A stretch of DNA of 64,000 nt from assembly GCF_041821065.1 (NCBI RefSeq), contig NZ_JBGUAX010000007.1:62001-126000 (forward strand), given 5' to 3'. The notes beneath the pieces were generated by a model. The model worked only from the letters and a program-made list of their open reading frames with translations, did no database searches and was not told the DNA's origin. Origin of the DNA: Egicoccus sp. AB-alg2. GTDB taxonomy: Bacteria > Actinomycetota > Nitriliruptoria > Nitriliruptorales > Nitriliruptoraceae. Made by a program: the position numbers and the translations under genes. Positions 42,857-51,042 of this stretch are shown here, piece after piece (within the stretch, counting starts at the first letter, position 1; each line of letters begins with the position of its first letter).

Positions 42857-42874
42857 CTGGCACTAGTGTGCCAG
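42857..42874 (-). promoter_or_regulatory. inverted repeat, probable operator of the mod regulator
   Basis: CTGGCAC-tagt-GTGCCAG: 7-bp arms with a 4-nt spacer, centred ~40 bp upstream of the regulator's GTG. A third half-site ctggca follows at 42880-42885. The position suits autoregulation. No confident -35/-10 was assigned. Confidence 0.55.
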
Positions 42875-43069
42875 AGTCCTGGCAGCCTCGTCATTGCGGC
42901 CGCGCGCCCGGCGCTGCGGGCACCCCGTCTCCCGGCTCGCTCGGCGGGGAGATCCGTCGCGCCACGCCGTCGCATCCGCCGCGACGAGGTAGGTGCCGCT
43001 TCCGCGCCGCCGTGCCCGTGTGTCACACCCGCTTCGTAAGGTCGTCGCCTTCGGCGACGGGGAACGAAG

Positions 43070-44815
43070 ATGCACGTGGCGAGCACGATGGAGCGGACCG
43101 GGCTGGCTGCCGGAAGCGCTTCCGCGGGAGCGGCCGGCAGCGGTCGAGGAAGCGCTTCCGCGGGAGCGGCCGGCGCAAGATCGCACACGGACACCCACGT
43201 GAGCGATCAGCCGGGAGCGGCGGAAGCCGGCGGGCCGCCGGTCGGGCTGGGCGACCTGGCCGTCGCCGAGCAGCGCGAGCTGGGGTGGGAGCAGTTGTTC
43301 GCGCACGCCCGCGCGCTCGGTCCCGATCCACGGTTCGCGGACCTCTCCGACGACCAGCTCGAGGTCACGCTGCACACGAGGGCCGTGGAGGCCACGATCG
43401 TCCTCGCCCGTCTCTTCGACGTCCTCGCGGAGTTCGTCGTCCGCGGCATCTGGGCCGACCAGGGCGCCCGCACCCCCGGCGCCTGGCTGTCATGGAAGCT
43501 CGGCCTCGGCGCCTCCACCGCCCGGGAGTGGGTCCGGGTCGCGCTGCGGCTGCGCGAACTGCCCGCCATCCGCGACCGGTTCGCTGCCGGCACGCTGTCG
43601 TATTCGAAGGTCCGCGCCCTGACACGCATCGCGCTGCCGGACGCGCAGGAGTGGCTGCTGGCGTGGGCCGACCACGCCACGGCCGCCGAGCTCGAGCGCG
43701 TGGCACGTGGTCTGCGCGGTGCACAGCGCGGCCGGCTCGTGGCCGACGACCCCGACCACGGCTGGACCTACCGACTCACCACGCGGCACGACGGTCTCGC
43801 CGAGCTCACCGTCGTCGGTCCGGTCGAGGAGATCGTCGAGTTGGAGCTCCGCTGCCGCCGGGCAGCGGAGCAACAGTTGGCCGACCGGCGTCGAAGCGGC
43901 CCCGCCGCCAGCGAGGAACCGACGGACGCCGGCAGCGCTTCCGCGGAAGCGGTCAGCGTGCCCGAACCGCCCGACGATGACCGAGAGCCGTGGGTGACGG
44001 CGGCCGACGTCGCCCGCACGTTGGCGGAAGCGGTCGTCGTCCGGACCGACGGTGGTCCGCCGGACACCAGCGGCCTCGACCGCCACACCCTCGTGCTGCA
44101 GGCGCCAGCCGACGCGCTCGCGGCCCTGAACCCGCCGACGGGGCACGACGTCCCGCATCCACGACAGGATCCCGTGCCGGTCCGCGACGCCGCCGGACGC
44201 ATCCGCAGTCTCGACCGGCGCGTGCTGCGCCGTCTGGCCTGCGAGGCCGGGATCGTCCTGGCCGTCACGAATGCGCACCACCAACCGATCGACCTCGGCC
44301 GACGACGACGCGATCCGTCGGCGGCGCTGCGGCGGGCGGTCTTCCTCCGCGACCACCACTCCTGCCGCTACCCCGGTTGCGGAAGCACACGCAACCTCCA
44401 CGTCCATCACGTACGCCACTGGGCGGACGGCGGCCCCACCGACCTCGCCAACCTCATCACCCTCTGCGCGCACCACCACCGCCACCTCCACCGCCGCCAC
44501 GACGACGGCCGGGGCATCGAGGTCCGCGTTCGCCCCGACGGCCGGCACACGTTCACGCTCGCGGACGGCAGCCACCTCCCACACGCCGGCCCGGCCCGCG
44601 CGGTGCAGGAGGCGATCGAATCGTGGCAGACGGCCACCGCGCAGGCGCCCGAGCCGCCACCCGACATCGCTTCCGCGGAAGCCGGCGCCGGATCGCCGCC
44701 GCTCGCGCCCATCGAGTGGGACGGCCCCGGCAACTACGACCTCGACCTCGCCGTCGCCGTCCTCCAGGAACACCTCGACCGCGTCGTGCCGCCCGAGCGC
44801 CTCGTCGCCGCATGA
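43070..44815 (+). CDS. DUF222 / HNH endonuclease domain protein
   Basis: 581 residues. A Gly/Ala/Ser-rich N-terminus (two GSASAGAAG units) precedes the helical DUF222 domain (~60-230, TPGAWLSWKLGLGASTAREWVRVALRLRELP). A C-terminal HNH nuclease follows (~420-480: HSCRYPGCGSTRNLHVHHVRHWADGGPTDLANLITLC, then HHHRHLH). The family is abundant in actinobacteria and related to the mycobacterial 13E12 repeats; its activity is largely untested. The ATG follows gggaacgaag, with a small hairpin (cgtcgcc/ggcgacg) just upstream. Four palindromic GCTTCCGCGG(A/G)AGC elements lie in frame in the coding sequence. Confidence 0.88.
   Translation: MHVASTMERTGLAAGSASAGAAGSGRGSASAGAAGARSHTDTHVSDQPGAAEAGGPPVGLGDLAVAEQRELGWEQLFAHARALGPDPRFADLSDDQLEVTLHTRAVEATIVLARLFDVLAEFVVRGIWADQGARTPGAWLSWKLGLGASTAREWVRVALRLRELPAIRDRFAAGTLSYSKVRALTRIALPDAQEWLLAWADHATAAELERVARGLRGAQRGRLVADDPDHGWTYRLTTRHDGLAELTVVGPVEEIVELELRCRRAAEQQLADRRRSGPAASEEPTDAGSASAEAVSVPEPPDDDREPWVTAADVARTLAEAVVVRTDGGPPDTSGLDRHTLVLQAPADALAALNPPTGHDVPHPRQDPVPVRDAAGRIRSLDRRVLRRLACEAGIVLAVTNAHHQPIDLGRRRRDPSAALRRAVFLRDHHSCRYPGCGSTRNLHVHHVRHWADGGPTDLANLITLCAHHHRHLHRRHDDGRGIEVRVRPDGRHTFTLADGSHLPHAGPARAVQEAIESWQTATAQAPEPPPDIASAEAGAGSPPLAPIEWDGPGNYDLDLAVAVLQEHLDRVVPPERLVAA
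43118..44682. repeat. four in-frame palindromic elements GCTTCCGCGG(A/G)AGC in the HNH gene
   Basis: Positions 43118-43131 and 43154-43167 (with one A-to-G change, inside a 27-bp direct repeat of 36-bp period), 43937-43950 and 44669-44682 (perfect 14-bp palindromes). All are read in the same frame as ASAEA or ASAGA and all fall in low-complexity linkers between domains. A fifth perfect copy lies at 52993-53006 in another gene. Confidence 0.85.
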
Positions 44816-44899
44816 CGACCACTCCCGAGAGCGGCCCGGACTCACGAGGCAGCCGATGGCACGCCGATCGGACGCCGGTCGAAGCCCACCAGACGCCGG

Positions 44900-46171
44900 T
44901 CAGACGCCGGCGGCGATGTCGGTGCGTCGGTGGAGCCCGTCGAACGCGATCCGGTCGGCCGCCTCGTAGGCACGTGCGCGGGCGTCGGCGACAGTGGCGG
45001 CACGGGCGGTGACGTTCAGAACCCGGCCGCCGGCGGTCACCAGTCGGCCGTCGTCGTCGCGGCGGGTACCCGCGTGGAAGACCTGTACTCCGTCGAGTGT
45101 GTCGGCGTCCTCGACCCCGGAAACCGGCACCCCCGTCCGGTACTCCCCCGGGTAACCGCCGCTGGCGAGGACCACGGTCACCGCCGCGTCCTCGTGCCAG
45201 GCGACGTCCACGTCCCGGACCGAGCCCGTGGCCGAGGCCCACAGCAGTTCGCCGAAGTCGCTGGCCAGCCGGGGCAGGACCACCTGCGTCTCCGGATCGC
45301 CGAAACGGGCGTTGAACTCCAGCAGTCGTGGGCCCGTGGCGGTGTCGACCAGGCCCGCGTAGAGCAGACCCCGGTACGGGGTGCCGCGGTCGGCCAGTTC
45401 CTGCAGCACGGGGAGGAAGACCAGCTCGCGCAGGCGGGCGACGTCGTCCAGCCCGAAGCCGGGCACGGGTGAGTACGCCCCCATGCCGCCCGTGTTCAGC
45501 CCACCGTCGCCGTCCAGCGCCCTCTTGTAGTCCTGGGCAGGCGCGAGCAGCGCCACGTCGGTGCCGTCGCAGACCCCGAACAGGCTGCGCTCGGGGCCGT
45601 CGAGGTACTCCTCCACGACCAGGTTGGCGCCGGCCTCCCCGAAGATCCGCCGCACCAGCGCGTCGTCGATCGCCTCACGCGCCTCCTCGACGAGCTCGCA
45701 GATGCGCACGCCCTTGCCGGCGGCCAGCCCATCGGCCTTGACGACGTAGGGAGGGGCGAAGCGCTCGAGCGCCGCGATGGCCTCGTCCCGGTCGGAGGTG
45801 GCGACGTACCCGGCCGTCGGCGCGCCGGCGGCGACCATCACCTCCTTGGCGAACGCCTTGGAGCCCTCGATGCGCGCCCCCGTCGCGACCGGGCCGAACG
45901 CCGCGATGCCGCGCGCCTGCAGTTCGTCGACGACCCCGGCGACCAGCGGCGCCTCCGGGCCGACCACGACCAGGTCGATGCGGCGCCGCTCGGCCAGCGT
46001 GGCCACCGCGTCCGGGTCGGCCGCGTCGATCGCGTGGACGGGCCCGAGCTCGGCCAGGCCGGGGTTGCCGGGCGCCGACTCGACCGCGTCGACCGACGGC
46101 GAGGCGGTCAGGCGCCACCCGAGCGCGTGCTCGCGCCCGCCGCCGCCCACCACCAGCACACGCCTACCCAC
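44900..46171 (-). CDS. purD: phosphoribosylamine-glycine ligase
   Basis: 423 residues. GAR synthetase, second step of purine synthesis. The ATP-grasp enzyme starts RVLVVGGGGREHALGWRL, with VVGPEAPLVAG, VVKADGLAAGKGV, NTGGMGAYSPVP and LEFNARFGDPETQ all present. GTG 46171 is the family start. It lies ~0.5 kb downstream of purA on the same strand, with a small plus-strand gene between. Short gacgccggtc repeats occur just after the stop. Confidence 0.97.
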   Translation of the reverse strand: MGRRVLVVGGGGREHALGWRLTASPSVDAVESAPGNPGLAELGPVHAIDAADPDAVATLAERRRIDLVVVGPEAPLVAGVVDELQARGIAAFGPVATGARIEGSKAFAKEVMVAAGAPTAGYVATSDRDEAIAALERFAPPYVVKADGLAAGKGVRICELVEEAREAIDDALVRRIFGEAGANLVVEEYLDGPERSLFGVCDGTDVALLAPAQDYKRALDGDGGLNTGGMGAYSPVPGFGLDDVARLRELVFLPVLQELADRGTPYRGLLYAGLVDTATGPRLLEFNARFGDPETQVVLPRLASDFGELLWASATGSVRDVDVAWHEDAAVTVVLASGGYPGEYRTGVPVSGVEDADTLDGVQVFHAGTRRDDDGRLVTAGGRVLNVTARAATVADARARAYEAADRIAFDGLHRRTDIAAGV

Positions 46172-46325
46172 GGACGAGCTCCTCGACGATGCCTCGACGG
46201 CGGGCGAGCCTACGCGTCACGACCCGGGACGCCGATTCGCGGTGTGTCCACAGCCACCGAACCCGCGACGCGGCGTCGGCACGGATGCCCTGGGAGGCTT
46301 GCGCTCCGTACCTCGGGGAGCCACC

Positions 46326-46624
46326 ATGCCGGACGAGCGTTCCAGACACGATCGACGCCAGGCCCTGGCGCGGGCCATCGGCGCGGAGGAGGCGGCCACC
46401 CTCATGGAGCAGCTGCCGCCCGTGCCGTGGGACCGCCTCGCCACGAAGGACGACCTCCGGGCCTTCGGCGAGCGCACGGACGTCCGGTTCGAGGCCCTGG
46501 AACACAAGCTGACGGCCGAGTTCCGCGCCCAGATCATCGAGCAGAATCGCCTGCTGTTCTCTTCTCCATGATCGCGGCGATCTTCACCGCCGCCAGCCTG
46601 GCGTTCGCCGCGGCCAGATTCTGA
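46326..46624 (+). pseudogene. small coiled-coil/transmembrane protein gene broken by a 5-bp duplication
   Basis: From ATG 46326 (cggggagccacc upstream), 81 residues are read: EEAATLMEQLPPVPWDRLAT, a KDDLRAFGERTDVRFEALEHKL coiled coil, then QNRLLFSSP and a stop at 46571. A tandem TTCTC duplication at 46557-46566 causes the shift. Removing one copy gives NRLLFSMIAAIFTAASLAFA and a stop at 46624, i.e. the C-terminal membrane helix expected of this small actinobacterial family. The function is unknown. It could be a real mutation, phase variation or a sequencing error. Confidence 0.72.
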
Positions 46625-46640
46625 ATTTCGCCCGGCAGGC

Positions 46641-47948
46641 TCAGGACGTACCGGTGGGGACCAGCGGAACGTCGCGGCGGATCAGCGTCTGCGAGCGCTT
46701 CGGGCCGACCGAGACCCAGGTGATCGGCGTCTCCGCCTGCTCCTCCAGCAGGTCGACGTAGTCGCGGGCCTCCTGCGGCAGGTCCTCGTAGCGGGTCACC
46801 TCGGAGATGTCGCTGCCCCAGCCGGGGACGTCGCTGTAGACGGGCTCGGCGTGGTGGAAGATCGACTGGTGCGGCGGGAAGTTGTGGAACTCCTCGCCGT
46901 CGTGCCGGTAGGCGGTGGCGACCCGCAGTGTCTCGAACTCGCTCAGCACGTCCAGCTTGGTGAGGAAGATGTCGGTGAAGCCGTTGACGCGGTTGGCGTA
47001 GCGGGCGAGGACGGCGTCGAACCAGCCGACCCGGCGGCGCCGGCCGGTGGTGGTGCCGTACTCGCCGCCGACGTCGGTCATCCGCTCGCCGGTCTCGTCG
47101 AACAACTCGGTCGGGAACGGCCCGGCGCCGACGCGCGTCACGTACGCCTTGGTGATGCCGATGACCCGGTCGACGTGGCGCGGACCGAGCCCCGCGCCGG
47201 TCAGCGCCCCGCCCGCCACCGGATTGGACGAGGTCACGAACGGGTAGGTGCCGTGGTCGAGGTCCAGCAGCGTGCCCTGCGCACCCTCGAGGATGATGTG
47301 GCTGCCGGCCTCCAGCGAGGTGTGGATGAGGTCTGTGGTGTCGGTCAGGGTGCCGCGCAGCCGGTCCGCGTAGCCGAGGTACTCCTCGGCGATCTCGTCG
47401 GCGCTCATGGGCAGCCGGTTGTAGATCTTGGCCAGCTGCTCGTTCTTGTGTTCCAGCGCGGCGTCGAGCTTCTGGCGGAAGATCTTCTCGTCGAACAGGT
47501 CCTGGAAGCGCAGCCCGATACGGGCCGCCTTGTCGGCGTAGGCCGGACCGATCCCGCGCTTGGTGGTGCCCAGCTTGGCCTTCCCCAGCCGCCGCTCGGT
47601 GAGCAGGTCGAGCTCGCGGTGGTAGGGCATGATCAGGTGCGCGTTGCCGGAGATCTTCACCCGCGCGAACGCGTCGAGACCGCGTGCCTCCAGCCCGTCG
47701 AGCTCTTCGAGCATCACTTCGGGGTCCACGACGACGCCGTCGCCGATGACGGGGGTGACGTGCGGGTAGAGGATCCCGCTGGGGATCAGGTGCAGCTTGA
47801 ACACCTGGTCGCCGACGATGACGGTGTGGCCGGCGTTGTTGCCGCCCTGGTAGCGCACGACCAGATCGGTCGTGTCGGCCAGCAGGTCGGTCGCCTTGCC
47901 CTTGCCCTCGTCGCCCCACTGGGCACCGACGATGATGGTCGCAGGCAC
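46641..47948 (-). CDS. purA: adenylosuccinate synthetase
   Basis: 435 residues. Joins IMP and aspartate using GTP, on the way to [22 protein letters not shown] (GTP loop and catalytic Asp/His region), [33 protein letters not shown] and the C-terminal guanine-site segment are intact. GTG 47948 is preferred to GTG 47963 because the family begins [18 protein letters not shown] and gaagga lies 8 nt upstream. Confidence 0.96.
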   Translation of the reverse strand: MPATIIVGAQWGDEGKGKATDLLADTTDLVVRYQGGNNAGHTVIVGDQVFKLHLIPSGILYPHVTPVIGDGVVVDPEVMLEELDGLEARGLDAFARVKISGNAHLIMPYHRELDLLTERRLGKAKLGTTKRGIGPAYADKAARIGLRFQDLFDEKIFRQKLDAALEHKNEQLAKIYNRLPMSADEIAEEYLGYADRLRGTLTDTTDLIHTSLEAGSHIILEGAQGTLLDLDHGTYPFVTSSNPVAGGALTGAGLGPRHVDRVIGITKAYVTRVGAGPFPTELFDETGERMTDVGGEYGTTTGRRRRVGWFDAVLARYANRVNGFTDIFLTKLDVLSEFETLRVATAYRHDGEEFHNFPPHQSIFHHAEPVYSDVPGWGSDISEVTRYEDLPQEARDYVDLLEEQAETPITWVSVGPKRSQTLIRRDVPLVPTGTS

Positions 47949-48194
47949 GCTTCGGTCCTTCACGCTTCGAACGCGGCGGAGCGCGGCCTCGCGGCACGAC
48001 TCCGGCGGCCCCGTATCGCCCCCGACCGCTGCCGGGGTGCCAGGACGGGCGGCCCCGCGTCGGGGGCTGCCGTTCGGTCATGACGGACCGCCGTGACGGC
48101 AGCCTACCGGCCGAACGGCCTTGGCGCGCCGGCTCCGCCGCTCGTTCGATTGGCTTGCCTGCTGGCCCGACAGCCGATCGGGAGGAGGTCTGCC

Positions 48195-49859
48195 GTGTCC
48201 GACGTGAAGCGGCCGCGTCGGGACGACGAGTCCCGCGCCAGTTCCCGCACCGACCTGCCCTCGGACCCCAGCGACCGGGAGTCGGGGCGGGCGCGGTCCA
48301 CCGGCCCCGTCGACCCCGAGGAACTCCTCGACGTCCCCGAACTGGGCGAGCTCACCGAGCCACGTCGGATCACCCGGCGGGCCGTCATCGGCCGCTGGGC
48401 CGGCCCCGTGGCGGCGCTCGCCACGTACTTCCTGCTGCCGACCGGCGACGGCGGTCTGACGCCGGGCGGGCGCGCCACGACGGCGGTGGCGGTGCTGATG
48501 GCCGTCTGGTGGGTCACCGAGGCACTGCCGCTGGCCGTCACCGCGCTGGTGCCGGTGGTCCTCATGCCGCTGACCGGGGCGTTGGATCTGGACGCGACCC
48601 TCGCGCCGTACGCCAACGACCTGATCTTCCTGTTCCTCGGCGGGTTCGTGATCGCCATCGCCATGCAGCGTTGGGGCCTGCACCGCCGTATCGCGCTGCT
48701 GACGGTCCGGGCGGTCGGGACGAAGTCGAGACAGATGATCGCCGGTTTCATGCTGGCGACCGCGTTCCTGTCCATGTGGGTGTCCAACACCGCGACCGCC
48801 GTGATGATGCTGCCGATCGGCGTGTCGGTGCTGGGGCTGGTCGCGAAGCGGGTCTCGTCGATCCCGGGTGACGGCGAGGGCGAGCCGCTGACCGGCGAGG
48901 GCGCGCCGAACATCGCGACGGCGCTGATGCTCGGCATCGCCTACGCGGCCTCGATCGGCTCGCTCAGCACCATCATCGGTACCCCGCCGAACGCGTTCCT
49001 CATCGGCTACCTGCGTCAGGAGCAGGGCGTCTCCATCGGGTTCGGGCAGTGGATGCTCTTCGCGCTGCCACTGTCGGCGGTGTTCCTGGTCATCACGTGG
49101 ATCGTGCTGACCCGCTTCCTGTACCCGCCGGAGATCGACGACGTGCCCGGCGGCCGCGAGCTGATCCAGTCGGAGCTCGACGAGCTCGGGCCGATCTCCC
49201 CCGGCGAGAAGCGGGTCGCCGTCGTCTTCGCCGCCACGGCGCTGGCGTGGATCCTGAACTCGCTGCTCGGCGACGTGTGGGCCGACACCTTCCTGGCCAA
49301 CCTCGACGACGCGATGATCGGCATCGCCGCCGCCATCATCCTGTTCCTGATCCCGGTCGACCGCGAGCACGGCACGTTCGTGCTCGACTGGACCGCGGCA
49401 CGCGAGCTGCCGTGGGGCGTGCTGCTGTTGTTCGGTGGTGGGCTGTCGCTGGCCGCGGCCGTGTCGGAGAACGGCGTGGACGAGTTCGTCGGCCAGCAGC
49501 TGCAGGCGTTGTCGAACGTGCCGGTGTGGGTGCTGATCGCCGCTGTCGTCGCGTCGGTGATCCTGCTGACGGAGATGACGTCCAACACCGCCACGGCCGC
49601 TGCCCTCGTGCCGATCATCGGCGGCTCGGCCGCGGTGCTGGGGCTCGACCCGGTGGCGCTGGCGGTGCCGGCCGCGCTGGCGGCGACGTGTGCGTTCGCC
49701 CTGCCCGTCGCCACGCCGCCCAACGCGATCGTGTTCGGCTCCGGCCACGTCACCGTGGCACAGATGGCACGGGCCGGCGTCGTGCTCAACGTCATCGGCG
49801 TGCTGCTGATCACCATCGTGACGCTGACCCTGGCCGGCCCCGTGTTCGGCACCGGCTGA
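48195..49859 (+). CDS. SLC13/DASS family anion:sodium symporter
   Basis: 554 residues. A ~65-residue charged N-terminus, then 11-12 hydrophobic helices with the two DASS re-entrant hairpin motifs: SMWVSNTATAVMMLPIG near residue 195 and LTEMTSNTATAAALVPIIGG near residue 460 (SNT motifs bind substrate and Na+). Likely imports dicarboxylates, citrate, sulfate or phosphate with sodium; the substrate is not decidable. GTG 48195 has gggaggagg upstream. Divergent from purA. Sodium coupling would suit an alkaline or saline niche. Confidence 0.93.
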   Translation: MSDVKRPRRDDESRASSRTDLPSDPSDRESGRARSTGPVDPEELLDVPELGELTEPRRITRRAVIGRWAGPVAALATYFLLPTGDGGLTPGGRATTAVAVLMAVWWVTEALPLAVTALVPVVLMPLTGALDLDATLAPYANDLIFLFLGGFVIAIAMQRWGLHRRIALLTVRAVGTKSRQMIAGFMLATAFLSMWVSNTATAVMMLPIGVSVLGLVAKRVSSIPGDGEGEPLTGEGAPNIATALMLGIAYAASIGSLSTIIGTPPNAFLIGYLRQEQGVSIGFGQWMLFALPLSAVFLVITWIVLTRFLYPPEIDDVPGGRELIQSELDELGPISPGEKRVAVVFAATALAWILNSLLGDVWADTFLANLDDAMIGIAAAIILFLIPVDREHGTFVLDWTAARELPWGVLLLFGGGLSLAAAVSENGVDEFVGQQLQALSNVPVWVLIAAVVASVILLTEMTSNTATAAALVPIIGGSAAVLGLDPVALAVPAALAATCAFALPVATPPNAIVFGSGHVTVAQMARAGVVLNVIGVLLITIVTLTLAGPVFGTG

Positions 49860-49883
49860 ACCGCGGGCGACAGGAGCTGATTA

Positions 49884-50273
49884 TCAGCTGGGGCTGGCGA
49901 GCTGGATGAGGTTGCCGCAGGTGTCGTCGAGGACGGCCGTGGTGATGCCGCCCATGTCCAACGGTTCCTGGGTGAACCGCACCCCGTGGTCACGCAGGCG
50001 TTCGTACTCCGCCTGCACGTCCTCCACGGCGAACGAGGTGTAGGGGATGCCGTCCTCGACGAGCGCCTGCTTGAACGGTGCCGCCGCCGGGTGGGCGTCC
50101 GGTTCGAGGACCAGTTCCACTCCGTCGGGATCGGCCGGCGACACCACCGTCAGCCACCGGTGCTCGCCCAGTGGGATCTCAGTCTTCTTCTCGAAGCCGA
50201 GCACGTCGGTGTAGAAGCTCAGCGCCTTGTCCTGGTCGTCGACGAGCACGCTGGTCAGGTTGATGCGGATCAT
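49884..50273 (-). CDS. VOC superfamily (glyoxalase/bleomycin-resistance type) protein
   Basis: 129 residues, two betaalphabetabetabeta units: INLTSVLVDDQDKALSFYTDVLGFEKKTEIPLG...VELVLEP and YTSFAVEDVQAEYERLRDHGVRF...TAVLDDTCGNLIQL. Metal-ligand candidates are Glu in VELVLEP and residues of the last strand. The substrate is unknown. It begins 2 bp after the ArsR gene's stop and follows ggagtgacg, so the pair is one operon, and the regulator probably senses a compound linked to this enzyme. Confidence 0.92.
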   Translation of the reverse strand: MIRINLTSVLVDDQDKALSFYTDVLGFEKKTEIPLGEHRWLTVVSPADPDGVELVLEPDAHPAAAPFKQALVEDGIPYTSFAVEDVQAEYERLRDHGVRFTQEPLDMGGITTAVLDDTCGNLIQLASPS

Positions 50274-50275
50274 CG

Positions 50276-50554
50276 TCACTCCTTCGGAATCGGCCACCGC
50301 TCGAGGATCATCCGCATCGGCGTGAGGTCGAGGTCGTGGAACTTGTAGCGGCCGTCACGTCGCGTCGTGACGAGTCCGGCCTCCTCGAGCACCGCGAGGT
50401 GCTGCGAGATCGCCTGGCGGGATGACTCGATGCCGTGTCGGGTGATCAACCGCTTGCACAGTTCGAACAGCGTCTGGCCGTCCTTGGCGTGCAGTTCGTC
50501 CAGGATCGCTCGCCGGGTCGGGTCGGCGATCGCCTTGAACAGGGCATCGTCCAT
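50276..50554 (-). CDS. ArsR-type winged-helix regulator
   Basis: 92 residues. Classic ArsR/SmtB-like core: LFKAIADPTRRAILDELHAKDGQTLFEL, then SSRQAISQHLAVLEEAGLVTTRRDGRYKFHDLDLTPM. No Cys-rich metal site is present, so it is the non-metal 'ArsR plus VOC/SRPBCC' type. ATG 50554 lies only 6 nt after the -10 box, so the message should be leaderless. An inverted repeat within its own promoter points to autorepression. Confidence 0.93.
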   Translation of the reverse strand: MDDALFKAIADPTRRAILDELHAKDGQTLFELCKRLITRHGIESSRQAISQHLAVLEEAGLVTTRRDGRYKFHDLDLTPMRMILERWPIPKE

Positions 50555-50560
50555 GCCCCG

Positions 50561-50590
50561 ACAATACGCAAGTCTGTACTTGCCTGTCAA
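50561..50590 (-). promoter_or_regulatory. leaderless promoter with internal operator of the ArsR-VOC operon
   Basis: On the minus strand: -35 TTGACA (50585-50590, perfect consensus), 18-nt spacer, -10 TATTGT (50561-50566), then six bases and the ATG. The spacer contains the perfect inverted repeat GCAAGT-acag-ACTTGC (50568-50583). ArsR bound there would block RNA polymerase directly. Confidence 0.75.
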
Positions 50591-50637
50591 CCAGCTACTT
50601 CGGCCCCGGCGCGCTGCGCCCGAACGACACGAACCGA

Positions 50638-50668
50638 CGGATCCGCCGGGGAGAGGACGGCGGATCCG
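50638..50668. repeat. single hairpin with GGGAGAG loop
   Basis: 11-bp perfect stem cggatccgccg / cggcggatccg with loop gggagagga. The loop matches the 16.4-16.6 kb array. As there, it lies downstream of a minus-strand gene (the 84-residue membrane protein, stop at 50788), so it may be that transcript's 3' structure. Confidence 0.7.
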
Positions 50669-50787
50669 CCGGTTCGGCGGTGCCCGCGCGGCGTGGGCGC
50701 CGGGGGCGGATCAGGGTGGGCGTCGAGGCTGGTCCGAGGTGCGACCCCGGGCAAAGCGGGAGTCGGCGTGCGGGTCGTGCGTCGGCG

Positions 50788-51042
50788 TCAGGGGCGGACG
50801 TCGTCGGGGTCGTCGGCCGGCACGGTCGATTCGTCGCGACCGAGGTCGTCGGCGCCGTCGCGGGAGTCGCGGCGTGCGGCCGACACGACCAGCGCCAGGC
50901 CGAGCAGCACCAGGACGGCCGGTCCGATCCAGCGCAGGTCGGCGAGGGTGATCAGGGCCACCTCGGTCAGGCCGAGCACGCCGACCGCGGCGAACAGGGC
51001 GCCGAAGACGAAGGACAGCAGGTCGAAACGGTGGGTCTCCAT
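50788..51042 (-). CDS. small two-helix membrane protein, hypothetical
   Basis: 84 residues. Two hydrophobic segments (LLSFVFGALFAAVGVLGLTEVALI and WIGPAVLVLLGLALVVSAA), then a charged Asp/Arg tail. The TGATG overlap with the preceding PspC/LiaF-like gene shows translational coupling, so it probably belongs to the same envelope-stress unit. I recognise no named family with certainty. Confidence 0.8.
   Translation of the reverse strand: METHRFDLLSFVFGALFAAVGVLGLTEVALITLADLRWIGPAVLVLLGLALVVSAARRDSRDGADDLGRDESTVPADDPDDVRP

Noticed and set aside
49875-49889. Palindrome agctgat-t-atcagct between the SLC13-type gene and VOC gene
   Set aside because: Too small a loop for a stable terminator and it overlaps the VOC stop codon; not enough to call a site.
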